From a virus, in IMG/VR virus record IMGVR_UViG_3300048927_000742, positions 1-49,771 of that record: a stretch of 49,771 nucleotides of DNA. One strand, given 5' to 3'. Position numbers and translations under genes: made by a program. Shown here one piece after another: positions 27,981 through 36,231 of this stretch (position 1 is its first letter; each line of letters begins with the position of its first letter). The notes under the pieces are model-generated. The model was given only the letters and a program-made list of their open reading frames with translations, was not told the DNA's origin and made no database searches.

Positions 27981-29815
27981 TGGGCAAGCTCGCCACACTT
28001 CGCGACGGGCTGGTAAACCTGGTCGCCAATCTGGGCACCGGCCGCGACAAGGCGGCGCATTCGCACTACGGCCTGGCCCTGCTGTCGGACGCTGACCTGT
28101 CCAATGCCTACCGCGGCACGTGGCTGGCCAGGAAGATCATTGATATCCCCGCGTTGGACTCTGTGCGGAACTGGCGCAGCTGGAACGCCGATCAGGCGGA
28201 GATCAGCGCGCTGGAGGCCGAGGAGACGCGGCTGGGCTTGAAGGTCAAGCTGCTGGAGGTGCACACCAAGGCACGACTGTTCGGTGGCGCGGCGTTGTAC
28301 ATCGGCACCGGCGATTCGGATCCGTCCAAGCCGCTGGACCCGGCACGCCTGGGCAAGCAAGGCATCAAGCACCTCAACGTGCTGACCAAGCGCATGCTCA
28401 CCGCTGGCGAAAAGGATCTTGATGCCGAGTCGCCAGACTTCGGCAAGCCGGCCCACTACACGCTGTCGTCGTCGCTCGGAGGCCAGGTCAAGATCCATCC
28501 CTCGCGCCTGGTGATCCTGCACGGGGCCCACCGGCCGGATCCGGACCTCGATGGCGGCGATGGCTGGGGCGACCCGGTGCTGCTGGCCATCAGCGATGCG
28601 GTCAAGCAAGCCGACAGCACCAGCGCCAACATCGCCAGCTTGGTCTTTGAGGCCAAGGTCGATGTGCTGAACATCCCCAACCTGATGTCGCAGCTGGCAG
28701 ATCCTGCCTACGAGGCGCAGCTGCTCCAGCGCCTGCAGCTCGCGGCGATGGCCAAGGGCATCAACGGCATGCTGGTCCTGGACGGCGAGGAGACCTACAA
28801 CCAGAAGACGGCCAACTTCACCGGCCTCACCGATGTGCTGCTGGCCTTCCTGCAGCAGGTCTCCGGCGCGGCTGACATCCCGCTGACGCGGCTGCTTGGC
28901 CAGTCGCCCGGCGGCTTGAACAGCACCGGCGACAACGACATCCGGAACTACTACGACCGGATCCGTTCGGGCCAGGAGCTGACGCTGCAGCCCGCGCTGG
29001 CGGTGCTGGACGAGTGCCTGATCTATTCGGCACTGGGCCGCCGGCCGAAGGAGGCGTTCTACAACTGGCGGAGCCTGTGGCAGACCACGGACACCGAGCG
29101 CGCGACCATCGGCAAGACCACAGCCGACACGATCAAGACGATCGCCGACACCGGGCTTATCCCAGATGACGTGCTGTCCAAGGTCGCGGTCAACATGCTC
29201 ACCGAAGCAGGGATCGCGCCAGGACTTGAGTCCGAAATGGACGAGTTCGAGGCCGAGAACCCGGACTGGCAGGACGAGAAGGACGAAGAGGAGCGCGTGG
29301 CCGCCACGCTGGCAGCCCAGCAGCACGGCCAGCAAGTCACGGACTCAATGCCGCGGCCGCTGTATGTGCGTCGCGACGTGCTCAACGGAGCCGAGATACT
29401 GGCCTGGGCCAAGTCCCAGGGCTTCGAGACCACGCTCCCGGCAGACGACCTACACGTGACCATCGCCTACAGCCGTGCTCCGGTGGACTGGATGAAGGCT
29501 GGCAGCGACTGGGCCTCGGGCGAGGACGGTCGCACCACGATCAAGCCCGGCGGCGCGCGTCTCATCGAGAAGTTCGGCGGCGGCGCGGTAGTGCTGCTGT
29601 TCAACAGCTCGGAGCTGTCCTGGCGGCACGAGACTATCAAGGAAGCCGGGGCGTCCTGGGATTGGGCAGACTATCAGCCGCACATCACGCTTACCTACGA
29701 GCCTGGCGACGTCGACCTTAATGTCGTCGAGCCGTATCGCGGTGCGATCGAGCTAGGGCCGGAGATCTTCCAAGCGATCGACGAAAACTGGCGAGCCGGG
29801 ATCGAGGAATCCTGA
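27980..29815 (+). CDS. portal protein fused to Acb1-like anti-CBASS 2H phosphoesterase
   Basis: A 611-aa two-part protein. Residues ~1-440 are a portal of the DUF1073/phage_portal_3 family (YRGTWLARKIIDIPALDSVR, TRLLGQSPGGLNSTGDNDIR). Residues ~460-611 form a 2H phosphoesterase domain with two HxT motifs: H492-V-T494 in DLHVTIAYSRAP and H568-I-T570 in YQPHITLTYEPGD, plus RPLYVRRDVLNGAEILAW before them and E595/W604 after. Acb1, known from T4, cleaves cyclic di- and trinucleotide signals of CBASS immunity and has portal-fused relatives. So the portal gene also carries an immune-evasion domain. Both His-x-Thr motifs are intact. Confidence 0.88.
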   Translation: MGKLATLRDGLVNLVANLGTGRDKAAHSHYGLALLSDADLSNAYRGTWLARKIIDIPALDSVRNWRSWNADQAEISALEAEETRLGLKVKLLEVHTKARLFGGAALYIGTGDSDPSKPLDPARLGKQGIKHLNVLTKRMLTAGEKDLDAESPDFGKPAHYTLSSSLGGQVKIHPSRLVILHGAHRPDPDLDGGDGWGDPVLLAISDAVKQADSTSANIASLVFEAKVDVLNIPNLMSQLADPAYEAQLLQRLQLAAMAKGINGMLVLDGEETYNQKTANFTGLTDVLLAFLQQVSGAADIPLTRLLGQSPGGLNSTGDNDIRNYYDRIRSGQELTLQPALAVLDECLIYSALGRRPKEAFYNWRSLWQTTDTERATIGKTTADTIKTIADTGLIPDDVLSKVAVNMLTEAGIAPGLESEMDEFEAENPDWQDEKDEEERVAATLAAQQHGQQVTDSMPRPLYVRRDVLNGAEILAWAKSQGFETTLPADDLHVTIAYSRAPVDWMKAGSDWASGEDGRTTIKPGGARLIEKFGGGAVVLLFNSSELSWRHETIKEAGASWDWADYQPHITLTYEPGDVDLNVVEPYRGAIELGPEIFQAIDENWRAGIEES

Positions 29816-29835
29816 TGTCCGGAACGTTCTGAATA

Positions 29836-30153
29836 TCAAGCCGTGGCGAGTGAGGGGACCAAGGCTCGCAGCGTGGCCAGCTCCTTAACGCTACCAATTA
29901 CGGTGGCGCCGGTGTGCTCCATTGATCCAAGCAGTGCCAAGTCATGAGCCGGAGCAATTGCCGCCCTAATCCGGGCTGCAATCTGTTCACGCGTTGCTGT
30001 ACTGCTGATTAGCCAAAACGAGGTTGGCTCGTACCACCAGTGGTCGCCGCACACTGCTCTTACGGCTTCAACTAAGGCGTCATAGCGAGCGCTGTATTCA
30101 CGGCCGCCGATAACGACTTCCTTGATTCGGAAGGTAATCCAGTAAGTAGCCAT
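29836..30153 (-). CDS. Cas2/SinR-fold-like small protein, antisense accessory gene
   Basis: A 105-aa protein read leftward inside the rightward structural operon. The start at 30153 has AGGGAA upstream. It begins YWITFRIKEVVIGGREYSAR and continues ARYDALVEAVRAVCGDHWWY, EPTSFWLISSTATREQIAAR, the beta-alpha-beta ferredoxin pattern with the W-[YH] and T-x-x-W/F-L-I strand seen in SinR/Cas2/VapD-like proteins. It lacks the early catalytic Asp of Cas2. Own orientation and start suggest an accessory gene added after the portal. RNA- or DNA-binding is possible; no partner is adjacent. Confidence 0.6.
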   Translation of the reverse strand: MATYWITFRIKEVVIGGREYSARYDALVEAVRAVCGDHWWYEPTSFWLISSTATREQIAARIRAAIAPAHDLALLGSMEHTGATVIGSVKELATLRALVPSLATA

Positions 30154-30261
30154 TTCGTCATTCCCTGAGAACTGTCATGTAGGCGAAAAGCCTAGGCGCC
30201 TCGCGTCTCGGGGCCAATGAGACGCACCAGACCCCATTCGGGCCACATATCGGAGCCACCC

Positions 30262-31386
30262 ATGTTCCTCACCGATCGAGTCTCGGTCTCGGCGCCACGC
30301 CGGACCGCGGACGGCTACCTCGTGGCTGACGCCAAGGTGGCGCGCACGGGCATCCAGGAATACCTGGGCTCGGAAGTCGGCAAGCCCGACATGCCCATCG
30401 TGCGGCTCTACCGGCCCCCGGAGGAGGTGTTCTCCAAGGACGCCATGCACAGCTACGCCTATCGGCCCATGACCGTCGAACACCCGGCGGCCATGGTCGA
30501 TGCCAGTACGTGGCGCGCTGTGTCCGTTGGCCAAACAGGCGCCGAGGTGGTGCGCGACGGCGAGTTCGTCCGCGTGCCGCTGGTGCTCATGGACTCGGCC
30601 GCGGTGAAAGCCTGGGATTCGGGTAAGCGCGAGCTTTCCATGGGCTACACCTCCGAGATCGTCTTCCAGGACGGCATGACACCCGATGGCCAGCCATACG
30701 ACGCCATCCAGACCAACCTCCGAATGAACCATCTCGCGCTCGTCGATCGTGCGCGCGGCGGCAACCAACTACGCATCGGGGATGGGCGCGCCCCCGGTGA
30801 CAAGGATCGCGCCGACAACCCAACGAGGAACCACACCATGAGCGACACCAAGACCCGGACCGTCATGGTCGATGGGCTGCCGGTCGAGTGCACCGACGCC
30901 AGCGCCATCGCCATCGACAAGCTGCAGCGTCAACTCAACGACGCCGCAGCCTCGGCCACCGCCAAGGACACGGCCCACACCGCCGCCATCGCCGCCAAGG
31001 ATGCGGAGATCGCCAAGCGCGATGCATCGATTGACGACCTGAAGTCGAAAGTGCTCGACGCGGCCGCGCTGGACGCCCGCGTGCAGGAGCGTTCGGCCCT
31101 GGTGACCAAGGCCAAGTCTCTGCACGACGCCGACTACACCGGCAAGTCCGACATGGACATCCGCAAGGCAGTGCTGGTCGCCAAGCTCGGCGACGCTGCG
31201 GTGGCTGGCAAGTCCGACGCCTACGTCGAGGCGCGTTTCGACGGACTGGCAGACGGCGTGAAGCTGGTCGATCCCGTCGCCCGCGCACTCGCCGATGGCG
31301 CCCGCACCCCCGTAGCCGACCACGGCTACAGCGAATCGGTCCGCCGCCTGGCGCTGGGCCCGAACTACAAGCCGCAGGAGGCCTAA
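30262..31386 (+). CDS. DUF2213 prohead protease-scaffold protein
   Basis: A 374-aa protein. The N-terminal ~180 residues are a DUF2213 domain (VSVSAPRRTADGYLVADAKV, YRPMTVEHPAAMVDASTW, KRELSMGYTSEIVFQDG, RMNHLALVDRARGGN). The H-P and S-x-G-Y-x-S elements are like those of prohead serine proteases. A linker leads to a helical, Ala/Lys/Asp-rich C-terminal region (IAAKDAEIAKRDASIDDLKS) with scaffold character. It precedes the cement and capsid genes as expected. ATG at 30262 (GGAG upstream) is preferred over 30217. Confidence 0.8.
   Translation: MFLTDRVSVSAPRRTADGYLVADAKVARTGIQEYLGSEVGKPDMPIVRLYRPPEEVFSKDAMHSYAYRPMTVEHPAAMVDASTWRAVSVGQTGAEVVRDGEFVRVPLVLMDSAAVKAWDSGKRELSMGYTSEIVFQDGMTPDGQPYDAIQTNLRMNHLALVDRARGGNQLRIGDGRAPGDKDRADNPTRNHTMSDTKTRTVMVDGLPVECTDASAIAIDKLQRQLNDAAASATAKDTAHTAAIAAKDAEIAKRDASIDDLKSKVLDAAALDARVQERSALVTKAKSLHDADYTGKSDMDIRKAVLVAKLGDAAVAGKSDAYVEARFDGLADGVKLVDPVARALADGARTPVADHGYSESVRRLALGPNYKPQEA
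30838..31386 (+). CDS. possible nested scaffold protein (internal start)
   Basis: An in-frame ATG at 30838 (MSDTKTRTVMVDGLPVECTD) lies exactly at the border between the protease domain and the coiled-coil part of the DUF2213 gene and has its own GAGGAA eight bases upstream. Internal initiation would yield a 182-aa scaffold identical to the C-terminus, as lambda Nu3 lies within C. The good ribosome site in the middle of the gene is the evidence; expression is unproven. Confidence 0.5.
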   Translation: MSDTKTRTVMVDGLPVECTDASAIAIDKLQRQLNDAAASATAKDTAHTAAIAAKDAEIAKRDASIDDLKSKVLDAAALDARVQERSALVTKAKSLHDADYTGKSDMDIRKAVLVAKLGDAAVAGKSDAYVEARFDGLADGVKLVDPVARALADGARTPVADHGYSESVRRLALGPNYKPQEA

Positions 31387-31389
31387 GAC

Positions 31390-31839
31390 ATGCCCGCCAT
31401 CCAGACCACCTACCTCGACACCCAGCCTGCCGCCATTGCCGGTGCGCCGGCCACCATGGTCCCCAGCACCATCATCAGCCGCACCGTCGAGGATGTCGCC
31501 GGCATCGGCTTCGGCAAGCCGGTCCAGCAGGGCACCGCGGACAAGGGCATTGCCGCTTTCACCGGCGGCACCTTCACCGGCATCACTCTGCTGGACCGCT
31601 CCGCGACCGGCGTGGCCGGCAACGCCGACGCATTCCCGCAGCGGGCATCGGCGCGCGTCCTGACCAAGGGCGACGTCTGGGTGCAGGCCTCCGTGGCAGT
31701 CGCCGCGGGCAATGGCGTGTACCTCACCGCGGCCGGACTCTTCACCAACGTGGCCACGGCCAACACCGCCATCCCCGGCGCCCGCTGGGACACCAGCACC
31801 ACTGCGGCCAATCAGTTGGCCGTGGTCCGTCTCGGCTAA
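31390..31839 (+). CDS. capsid cement/decoration protein-like
   Basis: A 149-aa Ala/Gly/Thr-rich beta protein (TMVPSTIISRTVEDVAGIGF, GGTFTGITLLDRSATGVAGN, KGDVWVQASVAVAAGNGVYL) located between the protease-scaffold and the major capsid protein. The pattern and position fit DUF2190/structural cement proteins that stabilise the capsid surface. Strong Shine-Dalgarno (AGGAGG) within the preceding gene's end. Confidence 0.75.
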   Translation: MPAIQTTYLDTQPAAIAGAPATMVPSTIISRTVEDVAGIGFGKPVQQGTADKGIAAFTGGTFTGITLLDRSATGVAGNADAFPQRASARVLTKGDVWVQASVAVAAGNGVYLTAAGLFTNVATANTAIPGARWDTSTTAANQLAVVRLG

Positions 31840-31851
31840 GGAGCCACATTC

Positions 31852-32799
31852 ATGAGCGCACTTCCCCTGTTCGATGCCCAGGCAGCCCTGGGCTTCGTCG
31901 TGGCCCAGACCTCGATCATCGAGCCTGGCGTCTACGCCACCGTCTATCCGGACATCCAGTACCGCGACCTGATCCCGGTGGACACCTCCGGCAGCGAGTT
32001 CGCCACCTCGGTGACCTACTACTCCCAGGATCAGTACGGCCGGGCCGACTGGATCAACGGCAATGCCGATGACATCCCAAAGGCCGGCACCAACCGCAGC
32101 CAGTTCCAGACCGGCGTGCACACCGCGGGCATCGGCTACGGCTACGGCTGGGAGGAGATCGGCCGCGCGCAGCTGCTGCGCATCAACCTGCCGACCGAGG
32201 ACGCCAACGCCGCCAAGCGTGCGGCGGAAGAGATGGTCGATCGTGTCGCGCTCAACGGCGACGCCTCGAAGGGCTTCACCGGTCTGTTCAATGCAGCCGG
32301 TGTCACCCCGGTCGCGGCGCCCACGGGCGCGTGGGGCACGCTGCTGGCGCCTGGCACCGCCACGCCGGACCAGATCGTCGCCGACATGAACGCGGCGCTG
32401 ATGAACGTGTTCAACGGCACCAACACCGCGGCCATCGCCGATCGCCTGCTGCTCCCGTGGTCGAAGTTCCTGCTCATCTCCACCAAGCGGATGAGCAACG
32501 ACAGCGACATGACCATCCTGCAGTACTTCCTGGCCAACAACGTCTATACGGCGATGACTGGCCAGCAGCTGACGGTCCGTGGCATGCGGGGCCTGGACAC
32601 GGCGGGCGCCGGCAGCACCGCTCGCCTGATCGCCTACCGCTACGACCGGAACGTGCTGAAGCTGCACATGCCGATGCCGCACCGCTTCCTGCCGGTGTAC
32701 CAGTCCGGTCCGCTGCGCTGGGACGTCCCCGGCGTGATGCGCCTGGGTGGCCTGGACGTGCGCCTGCCCAAGCAGATCGTCTACGTCGACGGCATCTGA
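31852..32799 (+). CDS. major capsid protein (DUF2184 family)
   Basis: A 315-aa protein with the DUF2184 capsid pattern: VYATVYPDIQYRDLIPVDTS, VTYYSQDQYGRADWINGNAD, GYGYGWEEIGRAQLLRINLP, DRVALNGDASKGFTGLFN and the end RFLPVYQSGPLRWDVPGVMR. These are HK97-fold capsid proteins common in siphophages with DUF1073 portals. Preceded by AAGGAG and followed by a stable hairpin with no T tract, as often seen after highly expressed capsid genes. Confidence 0.9.
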   Translation: MSALPLFDAQAALGFVVAQTSIIEPGVYATVYPDIQYRDLIPVDTSGSEFATSVTYYSQDQYGRADWINGNADDIPKAGTNRSQFQTGVHTAGIGYGYGWEEIGRAQLLRINLPTEDANAAKRAAEEMVDRVALNGDASKGFTGLFNAAGVTPVAAPTGAWGTLLAPGTATPDQIVADMNAALMNVFNGTNTAAIADRLLLPWSKFLLISTKRMSNDSDMTILQYFLANNVYTAMTGQQLTVRGMRGLDTAGAGSTARLIAYRYDRNVLKLHMPMPHRFLPVYQSGPLRWDVPGVMRLGGLDVRLPKQIVYVDGI

Positions 32800-32807
32800 C
32801 CCGCCAC

Positions 32808-32831
32808 GGCCCCGGGCTTCGGCTCGGGGCC
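32808..32831 (+). other. stable UUCG hairpin downstream of capsid gene
   Basis: 10-bp stem GGCCCCGGGC/GCTCGGGGCC (one G-T pair) closed by TTCG, immediately after the capsid stop and before the next ribosome site, without a T run. It is probably an mRNA 3'-end stabiliser protecting the capsid message or a partial terminator. Confidence 0.6.
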
Positions 32832-32847
32832 ACAGAGGAGCACACGC

Positions 32848-33387
32848 ATGGAAATCACCAACAGCCACACCGGTCCGCTGGGCTTGCCCGACGGCACCAT
32901 TCTCGCCCCGGGCATTCCGACCAAGGTCCCGAACTGGGAAGCCCTGAAGAAGAACGCCGTCGTGCAGGCATGGCTCGACGCCAAGATCCTCGACGAATCG
33001 AAGAACGGCACCTACAGCGCCGTGCTGATCGGGACCGACACGCTGCCGGCGAACATCGAGCTGACGGCGACCAAGTCCGTACAGCTGGCCGATGTCGTGA
33101 ACCACGGCTTCAAAGTCTCCGGCCTGTCGCTGGAAGACTGGAACTCGCTGCCGGTCCCGGAACGCAACGAGAAGCTGAGTGCGGCAGTCGCCGCGCTGAA
33201 GGCCGAAGCGGAAGCGGAAGAAGCCGAGAAAGTTAAGGCCGCCGAACTCGCCGAGCAGGAGCGGGCCGCGCTCTTCGCCAAGCTCGATGCGCTGGAAGTG
33301 AAGTACGACAAGCGCACCGGCACGGCCAAGCTGCAGGCAGCGCTGGTCGAAGCCGAGAAGGCCAAGGCCGGCAACAACGAGGACTGA
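32848..33387 (+). CDS. hypothetical head protein with C-terminal HeH/LEM-like motif
   Basis: A 179-aa protein. The N-terminal half is beta-rich (HTGPLGLPDGTILAPGIPTK, PANIELTATKSVQLADVVN). The middle is an Ala/Glu/Lys coiled coil (ALKAEAEAEEAEKVKAAELA). The end (ALEVKYDKRTGTAKLQAALV) has the short helix-extension-helix seen in HeH/SAP domains at the ends of phage head proteins. The place after the capsid gene suggests a head-completion or DNA-binding role. Confidence 0.65.
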   Translation: MEITNSHTGPLGLPDGTILAPGIPTKVPNWEALKKNAVVQAWLDAKILDESKNGTYSAVLIGTDTLPANIELTATKSVQLADVVNHGFKVSGLSLEDWNSLPVPERNEKLSAAVAALKAEAEAEEAEKVKAAELAEQERAALFAKLDALEVKYDKRTGTAKLQAALVEAEKAKAGNNED

Positions 33388-33390
33388 CCC

Positions 33391-33903
33391 ATGTACGGAA
33401 CGGTCGCAGGCGCAGACGCATATCACGCCCAGCGGGCGAACTCCGCATGGGCGGCCGGCAGTGAGGTGGCGCGCACCGCAGCACTGGTGCGCGCCACCGA
33501 TTACATCGACGGTCGCTACCGCTTCCAGCTGCCAACCGGCACCTGGCAGTCCATGTTCACCGGTGCCCGCACCGCCGGCCGTGGCCAGCTCAATGAGTGG
33601 CCGCGCATCGGTGCCGTGGACTACAGCGGCTACCTGCTGCCGGCGGATGTTGTACCGGATGAGGTAGAGCGAGCGGCCTATGAGGCGGCGTTGCGGGAGC
33701 TGGCCAAGCCCGGCAGCCTTTCCCCGGACTACACGGCCAGCACTACCGCAATCCGCAAGAAGGTCGGCCCGATCGAGGTCGCCTACAGCGAGAAGACAGC
33801 TGACGGCACGGTGCCGAACCGGCCGATCATTTCGATGATCGACGAGATCCTGGCGCCGCTGCTTCGCCGACCGGTGCAAGGACCGGCCGTGGTGGTCGTA
33901 TGA
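33391..33903 (+). CDS. head-tail connector (DnaT-like ssDNA-binding family)
   Basis: A 170-aa protein with the signature of the phage adaptor family often labelled 'DnaT-like ssDNA-binding': YHAQRANSAWAAGSEVARTA, ALVRATDYIDGRYRFQLPTG, NEWPRIGA, VERAAYEAALRELAKPGSL and the end RPIISMIDEILAPLLR. Despite the name, the position between capsid and neck genes indicates a head-tail connector. Overlaps the next gene by ATGA. Confidence 0.75.
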   Translation: MYGTVAGADAYHAQRANSAWAAGSEVARTAALVRATDYIDGRYRFQLPTGTWQSMFTGARTAGRGQLNEWPRIGAVDYSGYLLPADVVPDEVERAAYEAALRELAKPGSLSPDYTASTTAIRKKVGPIEVAYSEKTADGTVPNRPIISMIDEILAPLLRRPVQGPAVVVV

Positions 33904-34256
33904 ACGCCATCTACGAGGATCTGCTGCAGACCGCGATCGAGCTGATCGAGGAGTTCGGCTACACGGCACAGCTCCGCCGCAAGGGCGCTCCTACTGGCCC
34001 GCCGCACAATCCGCAACCAGGCGCGGACACGTTCCACGACTGCAAGGTGGTGGAGGTCGAGTACAGCCTGACCAACCGAGACGCCACGCTGGTGCTGCGC
34101 GGGGACAAGCTGGGCCTCATCTCCACGGCCCTCGACATCGTGCCGGCCATGGACGACGTCCTGATGCTGGCCGACGGGAGCTACCGCTTCATCGACCTGC
34201 AGCCGCTCCAGCCGGGCGGCCAGGTGCTGCTCTACGAGTTCCACTGCCGCAAGTAA
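33900..34256 (+). CDS. head closure/neck protein-like
   Basis: A 118-aa protein (LLQTAIELIEEFGYTAQLRR) with a central beta barrel-like pattern (CKVVEVEYSLTNRDATLVLR, VLMLADGSYRFIDLQPLQPG) as in gp16-type stoppers of siphophages. Order (connector, stopper, tail completion) fits. No direct family recognition. Confidence 0.6.
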   Translation: MNAIYEDLLQTAIELIEEFGYTAQLRRKGAPTGPPHNPQPGADTFHDCKVVEVEYSLTNRDATLVLRGDKLGLISTALDIVPAMDDVLMLADGSYRFIDLQPLQPGGQVLLYEFHCRK

Positions 34257-34264
34257 GGATCGCC

Positions 34265-35356
34265 ATGCCCCCAGCCTCCGCCCGTCAACTCGAACAGCTG
34301 GCGCGCAAGCTGGAGCCGGGGATCGCCAAGGCGTTCTTGCGCGCGATCGCCGAGATGACCAACGCCGCGGCGGTGCAGCTGATCGCTGACCTGTTGCAGG
34401 CCGGCCGGGTGGATGAGGTCCTCACCGTGCTGGGCATGGACGAGGCGCGCTTCAACGACGTCAGCGAGGCGCTGCGCGAGGCCTTCAAAACCGGCGGGCA
34501 GCAGGCCACGCAGGACATGCCGAAGCTGCGCATGACCCTAGATCCCGGCATCACCGGCACATACCGGCCACGGTCAACGTCGCCGGTGGTCAAGACCAGT
34601 TTCAACCTGAGCAACCCGGCCGCCGAGCAGTGGCTGCGCGAGAACGCGGCTCGCTTGGTCACCGGCATCATCAATGACCAGCGGGAGATGATCCGGCAGA
34701 CGCTGCAGCAGGGCATCGCCGCTGGCCGGAACCCGCGCCAGACCGCGCTGGACATCGTTGGCCGCGTGTCGGAGACCGGGCGCCGCGCGGGCGGCCAGAT
34801 CGGTATCACCGCACAGCAGGGCCAGTTCGTCCAGAACCTGCGCGCCGAGCTGGCCAGCGGCAATCCGAAGCAGATGGCGAAGTACTTCACCCGCGAGCGC
34901 CGCGACAAGCGCCTGGACGGCATCGTCAAGCGCGCCATCGCTGCGGGCAAGCCGGTGAGTCAGGCCGAAATCGACAAGATCGCGGGGCGATACGCCGACC
35001 GGCTGCTGGCGCTGCGCGGCGAGATGATCGCGCGCACGGAGTCGATCAGCAGCATGGCCGCCGGCAGGGAGGAGGCCTACCGCCAGAAGATCGAGGCGGG
35101 CCTGCTGGATCCGGAGAACGTCACCGCTACCTGGTCAGATTCCGGCGACCGCCGCGTGCGCCACTCGCACCACCTGATGAATGGGCAGAAGCGCAAGTTC
35201 GGCGTGCCGTTCCAGACGCCCAGCGGAGCCCTGATGAACTACCCCGGAGACACCTCACTTGGCGCCGGCCCGGAAGAGACAATCGGCTGCCGCTGCGTGA
35301 AGCAGTACCGGATCGATATGACAGCGGAGGCGCTACGTGGCCAGCAAGTTCGGTGA
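34265..35356 (+). CDS. Mu F-like head morphogenesis protein
   Basis: A 363-aa protein whose C-terminal part carries the phage Mu gpF/SPP1 gp7 motif: RGEMIARTESISSMAAGREE, VTATWSDSGDRRVRHSHHLM, then LGAGPEETIGCRCVKQYRID. These minor head proteins associate with the portal and may be ejected or assist assembly. The N-terminal region is helical (LARKLEPGIAKAFLRAIAEM) with repeated Gln/Arg-rich segments. Unusually it lies downstream of the capsid gene rather than right after the portal. Overlaps the next gene by 20 bases. Confidence 0.85.
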   Translation: MPPASARQLEQLARKLEPGIAKAFLRAIAEMTNAAAVQLIADLLQAGRVDEVLTVLGMDEARFNDVSEALREAFKTGGQQATQDMPKLRMTLDPGITGTYRPRSTSPVVKTSFNLSNPAAEQWLRENAARLVTGIINDQREMIRQTLQQGIAAGRNPRQTALDIVGRVSETGRRAGGQIGITAQQGQFVQNLRAELASGNPKQMAKYFTRERRDKRLDGIVKRAIAAGKPVSQAEIDKIAGRYADRLLALRGEMIARTESISSMAAGREEAYRQKIEAGLLDPENVTATWSDSGDRRVRHSHHLMNGQKRKFGVPFQTPSGALMNYPGDTSLGAGPEETIGCRCVKQYRIDMTAEALRGQQVR

Positions 35357-35759
35357 TCAGGTCAAAGCCCACGCAGAGAAGTACAAGCTCAGGCAGGCGG
35401 CCATCTTCCGCGAAAGCGCGCAAGCGGTGCTGGAAGAGGCGAACACGCCAGAGGGCGCCGGCGGCAGGATGCCGGTGGATACCAGCTTCCTGCGCAACTC
35501 CGCCGCCGCCAGCACGGAGGGCCCGGCCACTGCAGGCAGCGAGCCGGCGCTGGTGTTCTCCGGGCTGAAGCTCGGCGAGAAGGTCTGGGCCGGCTGGACC
35601 GCTGTGTATGCCATGCGGATCGAGCACGGCTTCCAGGACACCGACAGCCTCGGCCGCGAATACAACCAGTCCGGCAAGGGCTTCATGCGCGCCGCCGCGC
35701 AGAACTGGGACTTCATCGTGGCCAGGGTCACCGCTGAGGTGAAGGAAAAGATCCCATGA
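35337..35759 (+). CDS. HK97 gp10-like tail-completion protein
   Basis: A 140-aa protein starting at a GTG within the end of the previous gene. The sequence RMPVDTSFLRNSAAASTEGP, then WTAVYAMRIEHGFQDTDSLG and GKGFMRAAAQNWDFIVARVT, follows the HK97 gp10 pattern ('xPVdTGxLRxS...YAxxvEyG...ffrpAl'). These proteins act at the neck/tail junction. Ends with ATGA overlap to the next gene. Confidence 0.8.
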   Translation: MASKFGDQVKAHAEKYKLRQAAIFRESAQAVLEEANTPEGAGGRMPVDTSFLRNSAAASTEGPATAGSEPALVFSGLKLGEKVWAGWTAVYAMRIEHGFQDTDSLGREYNQSGKGFMRAAAQNWDFIVARVTAEVKEKIP

Positions 35760-36157
35760 CCGACACCGAGATCTACGAGGCCTTCGCCGCGCTGGTGACG
35801 TCGTTCGCCGACGCTCAGGGCCTGTCCTGCTCATATCCGGGCATCACCTTTGCCCCGCCGGCCGACGGCGAATGGCTGGAACTGCAGTGGTTCCCCAACC
35901 AGACCCAGAACTACGGCATGGCCGACGACGGCCCATCGCTGCTGCAGGGCTTCGGCCAGTTGTCTGCCTGCTATCGGCCGGGCGCCGGGATCATGGTCGG
36001 CACCGCGATTACCGACCAGATCATCGCCGCGTTCGGCAAGGGCACGACCTTCGCCGGCGTGCGCGTGTACCGCAAGCCGTGGGTCAGCTCGATCATCAAC
36101 GACCCGGAGCGCGTCATGCATCCGGTCACCATCATGTGGCGCGGCTTCGATAGCTGA
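35756..36157 (+). CDS. tail terminator (DUF4128-like)
   Basis: A 133-aa protein (TEIYEAFAALVTSFADAQGL, GITFAPPADGEWLELQWFPN, GFGQLSACYRPGAGIMVGTA, VMHPVTIMWRGFD) with the pattern of DUF4128/lambda U-type tail terminators that cap the tail tube. It lies between the gp10-like gene and the tube protein, the standard place. Followed by an intrinsic terminator. Confidence 0.8.
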   Translation: MTDTEIYEAFAALVTSFADAQGLSCSYPGITFAPPADGEWLELQWFPNQTQNYGMADDGPSLLQGFGQLSACYRPGAGIMVGTAITDQIIAAFGKGTTFAGVRVYRKPWVSSIINDPERVMHPVTIMWRGFDS

Positions 36158-36184
36158 TCGCCGGGCACCAGCGTTACCCAACAC

Positions 36185-36209
36185 CCCGCCTCGTGGCGGG
36201 TTTTCTTTT
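36185..36209 (+). terminator. intrinsic terminator before major tail gene
   Basis: Stem CCCGCC-TCGT-GGCGGG (36185-36200) followed by TTTTCTTTT. It lies inside the late operon between head/neck and tail genes, so it is either read through by Q-modified polymerase or serves to adjust expression. Confidence 0.8.
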
Positions 36210-36231
36210 GCCCAGAAACGAGGAAATTGCA

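Noticed and set aside
27956-29335. Leftward 459-codon frame opposite the portal gene
   Set aside because: Antisense shadow of the portal; the portal frame has clear family motifs and normal codon use.
30769-33969. Very long leftward open frame (over 1000 codons) across the capsid region
   Set aside because: It is the GC-rich antisense shadow of the well-supported DUF2213, cement and capsid genes; composition is His/Arg/Gly-rich without domains and there is no ribosome site.
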